Assembly (NCBI GenBank): GCA_019748295.1
Contig: JAIEPT010000073.1
Coordinates: 1-64,000, forward strand
Direction: 5' to 3'
DNA: 64,000 nucleotides
Origin: Gemmataceae bacterium
Lineage (GTDB): Bacteria > Planctomycetota > Planctomycetia > Gemmatales > Gemmataceae
Position numbers and translations under genes: made by a program. The notes under the pieces are model-generated. The model was not told where the DNA came from. It was given only the letters and a program-made list of their open reading frames with translations, and searched no databases. Shown piece by piece: positions 27,378 to 36,827 of the stretch. Every line of letters begins with the position of its first letter. The first letter of the stretch is position 1.

Positions 27378-29597
27378 CTATCGACGACGACCCTTGGCGG
27401 CGTTGCCCACGCTTGGGGCAACTCGTTGTTGTCGCGCTTCAACTTGGGGCGCCGGCGTGGCGACAAACGCTTGCCGCGGTTGCGGCACGTTCAGCGTCGC
27501 TCGGCCACCATCGCCCTTGTTCTTCCGCGCTGGCGGGTCCGCTTTCGGCGATGCCTTCGGCGCCTCGCGTACCGGGGCGGGCTGCGCCTTCGGTTGCGGG
27601 GCAGGCTGAGGCATCGGCTGAGCCTTCGGCGCTTCCCGGACCGGCGGCGGATCGAACCGCTTTGGTTGCGGCTGGGGCTGCGGGACCGGCTGAGGCTGCA
27701 CTTTCGGTTGTGGTTGCGGGACCGGTTGCGGCATCGGTTGCGGCACCGGTTGCGGCTGCACCTTTGGCTGAGGCATCGGTTGCGGCTGAGGCGCCGGTTG
27801 CGGATTCACCTTGGGCTGCGGCACAGGATCCACGAACTTCGGAAACTCCTTCTTCGGCATCGGGTTGACCTTCGGCGTCGGATCAACTTGCTTGGGGAAC
27901 TCCTTTTTCGGAACCTCGAACTTCGGCTGCGGGTCGATCTGCTTAGGGAATTCTTTTTTCGGCTGCGGCATCGGATCGATCTGCTTGGGAAGCTCCTTTT
28001 TCGGCACAGGAGCCGGATCAACCTGTTTCGGGAACTCCTTCTTCGGCAACGGGTCGGGTGTCGGATCGACCTGCTTCGGTTGCTTCTTCGGGAATGGATC
28101 GACCTTCGGAATTGGATCAACGACCTTGGGATCGATGATTTTCGGATCGACCGGCATCGGCTGCACCGTCTTCGGTCCCTTGCCGACATTGCCGCCAGGA
28201 TCTTTACCTCCTGTGCCCGTTCCGCCCGTTCCCGTACCAGTACCGCCTGTCGCGGTTGCGGTGTTGATGATCTTCAACACCTGCGGACGTGCGTTCGGCT
28301 CGTTCGCCTTCGGCGCGATCGCGGGCTTTTCGGTTTCCGTCCGAAGCGTCTGCATTTCGCGGAACTGGCGGATGCGTTGTGCTTGCAGTTTCGCCTGACC
28401 TGCGTCCACCTTCGTCACTTTCACGTTGTTGGTCGTCACGGATTGATCAACCGTCTCCACGACGCGGATCTTGTTGATGTTGACGTTCTTGACGTTAGTG
28501 TTGTTGTTGACAGTCGTGATCTGGTTAATGATCTTCGTCTGCTCCGCCAAGTTGCGGGGCGGGATGAAGCCGCGGCCGGCAGTGCGGTCCTGGAAGGTTT
28601 GACGAACGCCCGTCGCCCAGTTCGGGTTCGCCCGATTCTCATAGCGATAATACGCGAACAAAGGATCTTGGCGACGATCGAACCAGGGGCGATAGCCCAT
28701 GCGAGCGTAGTTCGCTCCATAGTAATCGCCAAAATAGAAGTGACCCGCTGCCGGCCTCGCGAACAGCGAATCAAGAAGCAGCGGCAAAGCCACTACATGG
28801 CGAGGCTGGTATGTCCACCGCGGGTTCTGCCAGTACGCTCGCTGGAACGCGACCGGGGCGAAGAGGAGGCCCCGGTGTTCCAGCGGATAGTCCCAGTAGC
28901 CGTTAACGAAAAGATATCCGGAGGGCGTTCCCAGATAGCGGGCGGGAACCCAAACCCGATCCCGGCGATAGCGAGCGTAATAACCTGGCCGCCAGACGTA
29001 TTGGGTTTCCGTATACGTCCAGTTGCCGGGCACATAGAAGGCATCTTCCGGGCCAGCGACCTGCGGTTCTTCCTCCTTTGGTGCGGGGGGCTCCGGCAGG
29101 TAATAAGCTTCTTGTTCCGCGCGAGGCGCCCAGAAACCCGGAATCCAGGTCCATCCTTCGGGCGTATTGGCCCAGTGGCCGGGAACGAACGTTCGGTTCG
29201 GCGGCGGCACGCGATAGACGCCTGTCACCCAGATGAATTGGTTGTTGTCGCCATCGAACGCCCAATAACCTGGGATCCACTCCGCGTTCTCGTCTTCAGG
29301 ACGCACATTGGGAGCGATCTCGGGCAAGGGTTCGGGCGGCTGCTGCTTAACCGTGACAGCCGCTTCAACCCGCGTATCCGCAGGTTGAGCGAACGCTTCA
29401 TGTACGGGGCCGCGCGTGAGAACCTCTTTCGGCTCAAGGCCAGGGATCGGACCACCGTCCGCCGGCTGCGGCGGAATTTGATCCTGAACGTCAGGTGGAA
29501 TTTGGACAGGCGGAAGCTCGGGTTGAGCGAACGCGACGGCGAACAGCAAGCCGAATGCGGCCAAGCTGCCCAACGCCACGCGAAGCATCGACGACAT
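27378..29597 (-). CDS. Exported YXWXGXW-repeat protein with Pro/Lys-rich tail
   Basis: The ~739-residue protein starts with a Sec signal (MLRVALGSLAAFGLLFAVAFA, cleaved before QPEL). Residues about 90-230 contain repeated YXWXGXW-like motifs (WIPGYWAFDGD, FVPGHWA, WIPGFWAP, YVPGNWTY, WRPGYYARYR), a family common in planctomycetes and some proteobacteria. A middle Asn/Val-rich segment follows (TTVNNNTNVKNVNINKI). From about 470 on it is low-complexity: PKKEFPKQVDP-type repeats then (PQP)n tracts, ending in basic NAAKGRRR. I chose the ATG at 29597; the frame continues to a TTG at 29621. Likely cell-surface or outer-membrane-associated; no enzymatic motif is seen. Confidence 0.88.
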   Translation of the reverse strand: MSSMLRVALGSLAAFGLLFAVAFAQPELPPVQIPPDVQDQIPPQPADGGPIPGLEPKEVLTRGPVHEAFAQPADTRVEAAVTVKQQPPEPLPEIAPNVRPEDENAEWIPGYWAFDGDNNQFIWVTGVYRVPPPNRTFVPGHWANTPEGWTWIPGFWAPRAEQEAYYLPEPPAPKEEEPQVAGPEDAFYVPGNWTYTETQYVWRPGYYARYRRDRVWVPARYLGTPSGYLFVNGYWDYPLEHRGLLFAPVAFQRAYWQNPRWTYQPRHVVALPLLLDSLFARPAAGHFYFGDYYGANYARMGYRPWFDRRQDPLFAYYRYENRANPNWATGVRQTFQDRTAGRGFIPPRNLAEQTKIINQITTVNNNTNVKNVNINKIRVVETVDQSVTTNNVKVTKVDAGQAKLQAQRIRQFREMQTLRTETEKPAIAPKANEPNARPQVLKIINTATATGGTGTGTGGTGTGGKDPGGNVGKGPKTVQPMPVDPKIIDPKVVDPIPKVDPFPKKQPKQVDPTPDPLPKKEFPKQVDPAPVPKKELPKQIDPMPQPKKEFPKQIDPQPKFEVPKKEFPKQVDPTPKVNPMPKKEFPKFVDPVPQPKVNPQPAPQPQPMPQPKVQPQPVPQPMPQPVPQPQPKVQPQPVPQPQPQPKRFDPPPVREAPKAQPMPQPAPQPKAQPAPVREAPKASPKADPPARKNKGDGGRATLNVPQPRQAFVATPAPQVEARQQRVAPSVGNAAKGRRR

Positions 29598-29829
29598 ATT
29601 TTGGGCCCGCCACAATGACAAGGGACATCATGCAAGATTGATCTGCTGGCTGGCAGCAACAAGCAAACACGCGAAGGCGGGAGAACTTGCGCCGAGAAGG
29701 GCTTGAACGTGCATGACGCGTGCCGTATGGTGAAGTCCGGCTCGTTTCGTCCTACGCGAAGGACCACCCGTCTTCGTCGGCTCGATGCATTCCCGCACTT
29801 AAGGTCTCGTAATCTCCAGGAGTTGCGCC

Positions 29830-31536
29830 ATGGCGAAAGCTCGCGGCGAGTTTACCGATGTTTTGGTCAAGCGAGGCCTCCTCAGCCCCGACCAGTTGAA
29901 CGAAGCTCGCTCGCTGATGCAGCAATCCGGCGCCAAAATGCAGGATGCGCTCGTCAAGCTCGGCTACTGCTCGCTTGACGACATCATGGGGGCCGTGGCC
30001 GAAAATTCGGGCATGCAGTCCGTCAAATTGGCGGAACTCACCATTCCCGGCTCCGTGATCGAACTCGTTCCGGAATCGGTCGCGCGCGAAAACGTGGTGA
30101 TTCCGCTCGATCAGCAGAACAACACCCTCAAGATCGCGGTCCACGACCCGTCCGACTTCGAGACGCTGACGAAGCTGCAGTTCATCCTCAACCGCGACAT
30201 CCAGCCTGTCCTCGCGGCCAAAGAAGAGATCATCGACGCTATCAACCGGCACTATGGTCAGACGGAAACCGAGTCCGTCGATTCGATGTTGCAGGAATTC
30301 ACGGACACCCAAATCGATTTCACGGAGACGGAACAGACCCAGGCCGCCGGCGACGACTTCGAAACCACTTCACCCGTGGTGAAACTCGTCAACTTGATCA
30401 TCCAAGAAGCCGTGGCGCTGAAGGCCAGCGATATCCATATCGAGCCGTTTGCCGACCGCATCCGCATCCGCTACCGGATTGACGGCGTGCTGGTCGAGCG
30501 GGACAGCCCCCCGCGCCGGCTTCTCGCTCCGCTGATGTCCCGCATCAAGATCATGGGAAACATCGACATCTCCGAGAAACGCCGTCCGCAGGATGGCCGC
30601 ATCAAGATGAATCACAAGGGAAAGCATTTCGACCTTCGCGTCAGCTTCCTTCCGACGAACCATGGGCAATCGGTCGTCATGCGCGTGCTCGACCGAGCGA
30701 GCATTCAGGTGAGCATCCGTGACCTGGGGTTCTCCGAAGAGGACATGAAGAAGTTCCAGAACGTGATCAAGCGTCCAAACGGAATTGTGCTGGTGACCGG
30801 GCCCACAGGATCGGGGAAGACGACGACGCTTTATTCCTGCCTCAACGAACTTAATCGGCCCGATCGAAAGATCATCACGGCCGAGGATCCCGTGGAGTAC
30901 TATCTGCCTGGGATCAATCAGGTCGAGGTGAAGCACAACATCGGCCTGGACTTTCAGCGCATCATCCGGGCGATGCTGCGTCAGGCGCCGAATATCATTC
31001 TGGTGGGGGAAATTCGCGATAAGGAGACTGCTGAGATCGCTGTCCAGGCCTCCTTGACAGGACACATGGTTTTCAGCACGCTACATACGAACGATGCGCC
31101 TAGCGCTATTACACGCTTGCAGGATATTGGCGTGCCGCCATTCCTCGTCGCATCGTCCGTGGTTGCGATTTTAGCGCAGCGTTTAGTGCGCCTGATCTGC
31201 CCCAAGTGCAAAGAACCGGACACCCCGCCCCCGCATGAAATCAAGGCAGCTGGGCTTACGCCTCAACAGGCAGCTGCGGCAACTTTCTTTCGTGGCCGCG
31301 GCTGCTCGCATTGCCATCACACAGGCTACAAAGGCCGCAAGGGCATTTACGAATTCATGCGTATGAACGGGGCGATGCGCGAGATGACTTTCAACCGAGA
31401 GCCGGCTCAAGCCATTCGTCGTCAGGCACGTCTACACGGCATGAAAACCCTTTTGGAAGACGGAGTTAACAAGTGTTGCATTGGAATGACCACGCTTGAG
31501 GAAGTACTAAGCATCTGCCATGCGGCTGCGGGGTGA
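29830..31536 (+). CDS. PilB/GspE-type assembly ATPase (first of two)
   Basis: The 568-residue protein has an N-terminal MshEN/GspE-N domain (about 1-150), then the ATPase core: KASDIHIEPF, Walker A GPTGSGKTTT (about 323), Asp box DPVEYYLPGI, Walker B ILVGEIRDKETAE (about 387), and a zinc finger of CPKC (about 456) and CSHC (about 491) as in GspE/PilB. It powers pilin or pseudopilin polymerisation at the inner membrane. It opens the plus-strand pilus cluster. Codon choice seems looser in the last ~500 bases than in the rest. Whether it is PilB or GspE cannot be decided from sequence alone. Confidence 0.93.
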   Translation: MAKARGEFTDVLVKRGLLSPDQLNEARSLMQQSGAKMQDALVKLGYCSLDDIMGAVAENSGMQSVKLAELTIPGSVIELVPESVARENVVIPLDQQNNTLKIAVHDPSDFETLTKLQFILNRDIQPVLAAKEEIIDAINRHYGQTETESVDSMLQEFTDTQIDFTETEQTQAAGDDFETTSPVVKLVNLIIQEAVALKASDIHIEPFADRIRIRYRIDGVLVERDSPPRRLLAPLMSRIKIMGNIDISEKRRPQDGRIKMNHKGKHFDLRVSFLPTNHGQSVVMRVLDRASIQVSIRDLGFSEEDMKKFQNVIKRPNGIVLVTGPTGSGKTTTLYSCLNELNRPDRKIITAEDPVEYYLPGINQVEVKHNIGLDFQRIIRAMLRQAPNIILVGEIRDKETAEIAVQASLTGHMVFSTLHTNDAPSAITRLQDIGVPPFLVASSVVAILAQRLVRLICPKCKEPDTPPPHEIKAAGLTPQQAAAATFFRGRGCSHCHHTGYKGRKGIYEFMRMNGAMREMTFNREPAQAIRRQARLHGMKTLLEDGVNKCCIGMTTLEEVLSICHAAAG

Positions 31537-31736
31537 GTTTGCGAATCCTCGCGGGATAGCTCTTCCCGCAATTTTGGCCAATGGATTGCTGTCAAACCGA
31601 TGACGCATGCTTAGAGCGGCTCCGAATTGCGGTGAGAGCTGAACGCGCGTCTAAAAAAGTGAAGTTGCAGCCCGCTGTTGCTTCGCTTTGGTTCACCTGA
31701 TTGTCGGTAAGCTCCGGCCGAGACAGAAGAAAAGGA

Positions 31737-31764
31737 TTGCCTCCCCCACCAAATCAGGGATAAT
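31737..31764 (+). promoter_or_regulatory. Sigma70-like promoter upstream of pilT
   Basis: TTGCCT (31737-31742) and GATAAT (31759-31764) are separated by 16 bases, about 50 bases before the GTG start of pilT. This is the clearest housekeeping-type promoter I saw in the pilus cluster and would let pilT be expressed apart from the preceding pilB-like gene. Confidence 0.4.
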
Positions 31765-31816
31765 AGGGTGAGGACCGAATCACATCAACCTTCACGGTCT
31801 TCTAAGGATTCGAACT

Positions 31817-32962
31817 GTGTCTTCCGGCAATGTGCTGATCGACAAATTGCTCACGACGGTCATTCAGATCAAAGCGAATGACCTTCACATCACCGTCGGC
31901 TCCAAGCCGATGGTGCGGCATCAGGGCCGTCTGCGCCCCTTGGAAACGAAGATCCTGACGCCGGACGACACCGTCCAACTCATGAAGAGCATCTCCCCCG
32001 ACCGCTGCCAGCAAGAGCTGCAGGAGAAGGGAGGGACCGACTTCGCCATCGAGTTCACGGGGGGCGTTCGCTTCCGTGTCGCCATCTTCCGGCAGCGCGG
32101 GTGCATCGGAATGGTGCTTCGGCGCATTCCGAGCGGGTTCCTTACCTTCGAACAGATGGGAATGCCGGAGGCGGTCAAGAAACTGATCATCCGTCCTCGC
32201 GGACTCATGCTCGTCACCGGCCCCACCGGTTCCGGCAAGACCACTAGCCTCGCGAGCATGATCAACTTCCTGAATCACAACTACGATCGGCACATCATCA
32301 CTTTGGAAGACCCGATCGAGTATTTCCATCAGCACCAGAAGAGCCTGCTCAACCAGCGCGAGATCGGCACCGACTGCCCATCGTTTTCCGAAGGCCTTCG
32401 CCGCGCACTCCGTATGGACCCGGACATCATCATGGTCGGCGAAATGCGAGATTTGGAAACGATCCACTCCGCAATCGAAGCGGCCGAAACAGGCCACGTC
32501 GTGTTCGGCACGCTGCACACGAACTCGGCTTCCGCCACGGTCAACCGTATTATTGACGTCTTTCCGAAAGAGCAGCAGGATCAAGTCCGTACCCAGCTGG
32601 CAACAGCATTGATCGGCGTCTTGTCGCAGACCTTGCTCCCCAAGAAGGGGGGCGGGGTGGTTGCGGCTTACGAGATGATGGTCGTTACGCCCGCCATCCA
32701 AAACCTGATCCGCGAAAACAAGACGTACCGCATCGACTCCAGCATTCAGACCGGGCTCAAAGACGGCTCCTTCCTGATGGACGAAACGCTGTTTCGCCAC
32801 TGGCGCAACGGCCTCGTCGAGAAGGAAGAAGCGTTGCTGAAATCGCAACGCCCCAACGAACTCGCCGCCCGCATCGCCCTGATCGAACGGGGCGAACTTG
32901 AGGAAGACGACGACGAGGAGGATGAAGAAGAGGAAGACGCGGACGAAGATGACGACGATTAA
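31817..32962 (+). CDS. pilT: PilT twitching-motility/retraction ATPase
   Basis: The 381-residue protein is a PilT-type hexameric ATPase: ANDLHITVGSKP at the N-terminus, Walker A GPTGSGKTTS (about 135), the AIRAG-region equivalents, Walker B IIMVGEMRDLETI (about 203), and HTNSASATVNRIIDVFP typical of PilT. It lacks the Cys4 finger of PilB. The C-terminus has an unusual acidic tail of about 25 Asp/Glu residues. The GTG start at 31817 is supported by AAGGA eight bases upstream. PilT retracts pili, so the cluster probably makes a dynamic type IV pilus rather than only a secretion pseudopilus. Confidence 0.95.
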   Translation: MSSGNVLIDKLLTTVIQIKANDLHITVGSKPMVRHQGRLRPLETKILTPDDTVQLMKSISPDRCQQELQEKGGTDFAIEFTGGVRFRVAIFRQRGCIGMVLRRIPSGFLTFEQMGMPEAVKKLIIRPRGLMLVTGPTGSGKTTSLASMINFLNHNYDRHIITLEDPIEYFHQHQKSLLNQREIGTDCPSFSEGLRRALRMDPDIIMVGEMRDLETIHSAIEAAETGHVVFGTLHTNSASATVNRIIDVFPKEQQDQVRTQLATALIGVLSQTLLPKKGGGVVAAYEMMVVTPAIQNLIRENKTYRIDSSIQTGLKDGSFLMDETLFRHWRNGLVEKEEALLKSQRPNELAARIALIERGELEEDDDEEDEEEEDADEDDDD

Positions 32963-32966
32963 CGGA

Positions 32967-33058
32967 ATTTCAAATTGAAAATTGAAGATTGCAAATTGAA
33001 GAACGCCGACATCGCTCCGTCAATTTGCAATTCGAAATCTGCAATTTGCAATCTTCGG
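32967..33058. repeat. AT-rich inverted repeat between pilT and pilB-like gene
   Basis: Repeats of AAATTGAAAATTGAAGATTG on the left pair with GCAATTTGCAATCTTC on the right, in a 121-base gap otherwise much richer in AT than its surroundings. It probably folds in the transcript. Confidence 0.6.
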
Positions 33059-33083
33059 CAAGGTGTTCCCTCTCAGAGATCGA

Positions 33084-35303
33084 ATGATGGCCAATCCGAA
33101 CGATAACGGTACGCCGAAGCCGGGGATTCCCGCGAAGCCGGCGGTTCCTGCGCAGGGAGCCGCTTCGCGTCCGGGCGTTCCGGTGAAGCCGGCCGCTCCA
33201 GGCGCCGCCCCCACGCCGCGTCCCGCCGTACCCGGTGCTGCTCCTCGCCCGGCTGTTTCCGGTCAAGCCCCCGTTGCGCGTCCCGCTGGCGTCGTTCCCG
33301 TAAAGCCCGTTGCTCCAGGTCAGGCTCCGCCGCCATCGCGACCAGCGGTTCCGGGCCAAGCGCCTGCGGTCGGCAAGATCGTTCCAACGGCTCCGAAGCC
33401 CGCGGCGAAGGTTCCGGAAAAACCAGCGCCCGCCCGCCCTGCCTCGGGGGCGGCCGCTCCCGGCGCCAAACCCGCCGCTCCTCCGGCCAAAACCACCGGT
33501 CCGTCCAAGATTCCGTCCAAGATCGGCGGCAAGCCCGCGGTACCAGCCAGCAAGTTCAAGCCCGAACCCGTTCGCGGTTCCGGCGGCGGACGCACCTCCG
33601 GGCGACGCCTCGGCCAGGTCCTCGTCGACCTCGGCTACATCGACGACGGCCAACTGTGGGAACTGCTCGACGAAGCCAAGAGCAAGGGCGTGATGATCGG
33701 CCAGGCCGCCATGTCGCGCGGCCTGATCACCGAACCGCAGCTCATGCAGGCTCTGGCCGACCAGTTCGACCTCAAGCTGCTGCCGGCCGAAGAACTGAAG
33801 CCGACGTCCGAAGCGCTCGCCCTGGTTCCGGAGCCGATGGCGAGCGTCTACAAGGTGCTGCCGCTTTCGTTTCGCGATCAGAAGTTGACCGTCGTCCTCG
33901 GCGATCCGGCCAACCTCGCTTCGCTGGACGATCTGCGGAACTTCCTCGGCATCCAGGAAATCACCACGGTCCTCGCCGCTCCGAATGCGATTGCCGAGGT
34001 GCTCGCCAAGTGCTACCTCGGCAAGGAAGAGTCGATCGCCGACATCGTGAGGGGGCTCGGCGAAGACGACGGAGAAGGCCATTCGGGGCGCGAAACGAGC
34101 ATCGATCTCGACAAGATGATGGACGAGGCCGATTCCGCCCCGGTCCGCAAGCTGCTCAACATGGTGATGCTGCTCGCCATCAAGGACCGGGCCAGCGACA
34201 TTCACTTCGAGCCGTTCGACGACGAGTACAAGCTGCGCTACCGCTGCGACGGCGTGATGTACGAAATGGTGCCGCCGCCCCGCCACTTGGCGAACGCCAT
34301 CTCGACGCGCATCAAGGTCATGTCGAACCTCGACATCGCCGAGCGCCGCGTCCCCCAGGACGGCCGCATCGAACTGAATGTCGGCGGCAACCCCGTCGAT
34401 ATGCGAGTCTCGATCCTGCCGACAATGTACGGAGAATCGTGCGTCATCCGCGTGCTCGACCGCGGCAACGTCGGCCTCGACCTCAACCGCATCGGCATGG
34501 ATCCCGCCCTCCTCGTCCCGTTCAAGGAGATGATCCGCAAGCCGAACGGCATCGTGCTCGTCACCGGTCCCACGGGATCGGGAAAAACCACGACGCTCTA
34601 CTCGGCCCTCGCCGAGCTGAACGAAATCACCGACAAGCTGATCACGACCGAAGACCCCATCGAATACGACATGGACGGCATCATTCAGGTGCCGATCAAT
34701 GCCGACATCGGCGTGACGTTTGCAGCAGCATTGCGTGCGATCCTTCGTCAGGATCCGGATCGCATCCTCGTCGGCGAAATCCGCGATTTGGAAACGGCCC
34801 AAATCGCGGTGCAGTCAGCCCTCACGGGCCACATGGTGTTCAGCACGCTGCACACGAACGACGCTCCCAGCACGATCACCCGTCTTCGCGACATGGGCCT
34901 TGAGACGTTCCTCATCACCGCCACGCTCGAAGGGATTCTCGCCCAGCGGCTCGTTCGCAAGATCTGCGAGGATTGCCGAACGGAGTTCGATCCCAGCCCC
35001 GAAATGCTCATGGAACTGGGCCTGCGAACGGAGGATACGGTCGGGAAAAAGTTTTATTACGGAAAAGGCTGCGACCGCTGCAACAACAGCGGCTACCGCG
35101 GGCGCACCGGGATTCATGAACTCATCACCATGAACGACGAACTGCGCGACATGGTCTCTTCCGGAGCCTCGACCGACCAGATGCGCGAAACCTGCCGCAA
35201 GCACGGCATGTCCACGCTCCGCGAAGCCGGCCTCCGTGCCATCCACCTCGGAATCACGACGATCGACGAAATCGTTCGCGAGACAGTGGTGGATAACGAT
35301 TAG
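33084..35303 (+). CDS. PilB/GspE-type ATPase with Pro/Ala-rich N-terminal extension (second)
   Basis: The 739-residue protein begins with about 165 residues dominated by Pro, Ala, Lys and Val (PGAAPRPAVSGQ, KPAVPASKFKP), then an MshEN-like domain (RLGQVLVDLGYIDDGQL, about 170-300) and the ATPase core: RASDIHFEPFDDEY, Walker A GPTGSGKTTT (about 493), Walker B ILVGEIRDLETAQ, and CEDC plus CDRCNNSGYRGR zinc-finger halves. The low-complexity start is absent from the sister ATPase. Start chosen at ATG 33084 (33087 also possible; a GTG at 33063 is open). Two PilB-like ATPases and one PilC imply two assembly modes or systems sharing a platform. Confidence 0.92.
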   Translation: MMANPNDNGTPKPGIPAKPAVPAQGAASRPGVPVKPAAPGAAPTPRPAVPGAAPRPAVSGQAPVARPAGVVPVKPVAPGQAPPPSRPAVPGQAPAVGKIVPTAPKPAAKVPEKPAPARPASGAAAPGAKPAAPPAKTTGPSKIPSKIGGKPAVPASKFKPEPVRGSGGGRTSGRRLGQVLVDLGYIDDGQLWELLDEAKSKGVMIGQAAMSRGLITEPQLMQALADQFDLKLLPAEELKPTSEALALVPEPMASVYKVLPLSFRDQKLTVVLGDPANLASLDDLRNFLGIQEITTVLAAPNAIAEVLAKCYLGKEESIADIVRGLGEDDGEGHSGRETSIDLDKMMDEADSAPVRKLLNMVMLLAIKDRASDIHFEPFDDEYKLRYRCDGVMYEMVPPPRHLANAISTRIKVMSNLDIAERRVPQDGRIELNVGGNPVDMRVSILPTMYGESCVIRVLDRGNVGLDLNRIGMDPALLVPFKEMIRKPNGIVLVTGPTGSGKTTTLYSALAELNEITDKLITTEDPIEYDMDGIIQVPINADIGVTFAAALRAILRQDPDRILVGEIRDLETAQIAVQSALTGHMVFSTLHTNDAPSTITRLRDMGLETFLITATLEGILAQRLVRKICEDCRTEFDPSPEMLMELGLRTEDTVGKKFYYGKGCDRCNNSGYRGRTGIHELITMNDELRDMVSSGASTDQMRETCRKHGMSTLREAGLRAIHLGITTIDEIVRETVVDND

Positions 35304-35322
35304 AGCTTTCAGCAGTCAGCTT

Positions 35323-35416
<94 letters not shown>

Positions 35417-35428
35417 GAGGACTCTCCG

Positions 35429-36691
35429 ATGCCCACGTACAAATTCGAAGCGATGGATACGACCGGCGGCGAAGTCAAGGACTCCGTCGATGCGACCAGC
35501 GAAGAAGAAGCCCAACAAAAAATTCGGCAGATGGGCTACTTCGTTACCCGTCTGACCGAAGTCGCCGCCAAGACCGGCAAGAAGGGGGCGAAGAAAAAGG
35601 CCGAGGTCAAGAAGGGCAAGAAAGGCAAGGTCATGACCCTCGGCGGGGTCAAATCCAAAGACCTCGTGGCCTTTACCCGCCAATTCTCCGTGCTCCAAGA
35701 CGCCGGCCTTCCCGTCCTTCGCAGCCTCAAGATTCTCGAAGGCCAGATGAGGCCCGGTTCGCTGAAAAACGCCCTGATCGACGTCGTCGAAGACGTCGAA
35801 TCGGGCAACACCCTCAGCGAAGCCTTCGGCAAGCATCCCAAGTGCTTCGACCGGCTCTACGTCAACATGCTCCGCGCCGGCGAAGCGGGCGGCGCCCTCG
35901 AAGTCATCCTTCGACGCCTCGCCGAGTTCAAGGAAAAAGCCCAGAAGCTCGCGGGCCGCGTCAAAGGCGCCATGATCTATCCGTGCGTCATCGTCGGCGT
36001 CGCGGTGGCGATCCTCTCGTTCATCATGATCTTCATCATCCCGAAGTTCGAAAAGATCTTCGCCGACTTCAAGATCAAGCTCCCCTGGATCACCGAGATG
36101 CTCATCGGCGTCTCGCGCTGGTTCATGCGATATTGGTACACCCTGCCCCTCTTCCCCCTGGCATTCTGGCTCACGCTCAAGCTGATCCGGCTCAACAAGG
36201 CCGGGGCCTACGTGCTCGACAAGGTGAAACTGCAGATCCCGGTGGCGGGGGGCATCATCCGAAAGACGATCATCGCACGAACGACGCGAACCCTCGGCAC
36301 CCTGATTTCGTCCGGCGTGCCCATCCTCGAAGCGCTCTCGATTTGCCGAGAGACGTGCATGAACATGGTGTTCGAGGAAGCCTTCAACCGCATCTACGAA
36401 TCGATCCGCGAAGGCGAAACGATCTCGGCCCCCTTGAAGGAAAGCCGGCTGGTGGACGACATGGTGGTCAACATGGTGGACGTCGGCGAAGAGACCGGCG
36501 ACCTCGATACCATGCTCAACAAGGTGGCCGACGTCTACGACGAAGAAGTGGACGTCGCCGTCGCCTCGCTGATCAGTTTGCTCGAACCGATCATGATTGT
36601 CGTGCTAGGTTTGATCGTGGGCACGATCGTGATCGCGATGTTCATGCCGATGCTCGCGCTGCTCGAAGGCTTGAGCGGCGGCAAAAAGTAA
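35429..36691 (+). CDS. pilC: PilC/GspF-type inner-membrane platform protein
   Basis: The 420-residue protein contains two T2SSF domains (about 75-200 and 290-410), each beginning with the pattern FTRQFSVLQDAGLPVLRSLK / RTTRTLGTLISSGVPILEAL (given here in separate motifs), with three membrane helices. A Lys-rich linker (GKKGAKKKAEVKKGKKGK) after residue 45 is unusual. It is the platform on which PilB/GspE and PilT hexamers act. It lies 125 bases after the second PilB-like gene and just before the prepilin genes. Confidence 0.94.
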   Translation: MPTYKFEAMDTTGGEVKDSVDATSEEEAQQKIRQMGYFVTRLTEVAAKTGKKGAKKKAEVKKGKKGKVMTLGGVKSKDLVAFTRQFSVLQDAGLPVLRSLKILEGQMRPGSLKNALIDVVEDVESGNTLSEAFGKHPKCFDRLYVNMLRAGEAGGALEVILRRLAEFKEKAQKLAGRVKGAMIYPCVIVGVAVAILSFIMIFIIPKFEKIFADFKIKLPWITEMLIGVSRWFMRYWYTLPLFPLAFWLTLKLIRLNKAGAYVLDKVKLQIPVAGGIIRKTIIARTTRTLGTLISSGVPILEALSICRETCMNMVFEEAFNRIYESIREGETISAPLKESRLVDDMVVNMVDVGEETGDLDTMLNKVADVYDEEVDVAVASLISLLEPIMIVVLGLIVGTIVIAMFMPMLALLEGLSGGKK

Positions 36692-36827
36692 CGCAATGGG
36701 CTTTCGGCCGTCAGCTATCGGCTGTCGGCCGAACGCAAAGTTCGGCGCCCCGTCATGTCTCGCTGAAGTTCGGTTTGGCTGACAGCCCCCTTCGCTGCCA
36801 GCCGCCAGTTCCGCATTGGAGAAGACC

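Noticed and set aside
27426-29618. Arg/Leu-rich plus-strand frame opposite the YXWXGXW protein
   Set aside because: Its composition is that of an antisense reading of proline-rich repeats.
32970-34802. Minus-strand frame opposite the second PilB-like ATPase
   Set aside because: Antisense to a clear ATPase gene with Walker motifs.
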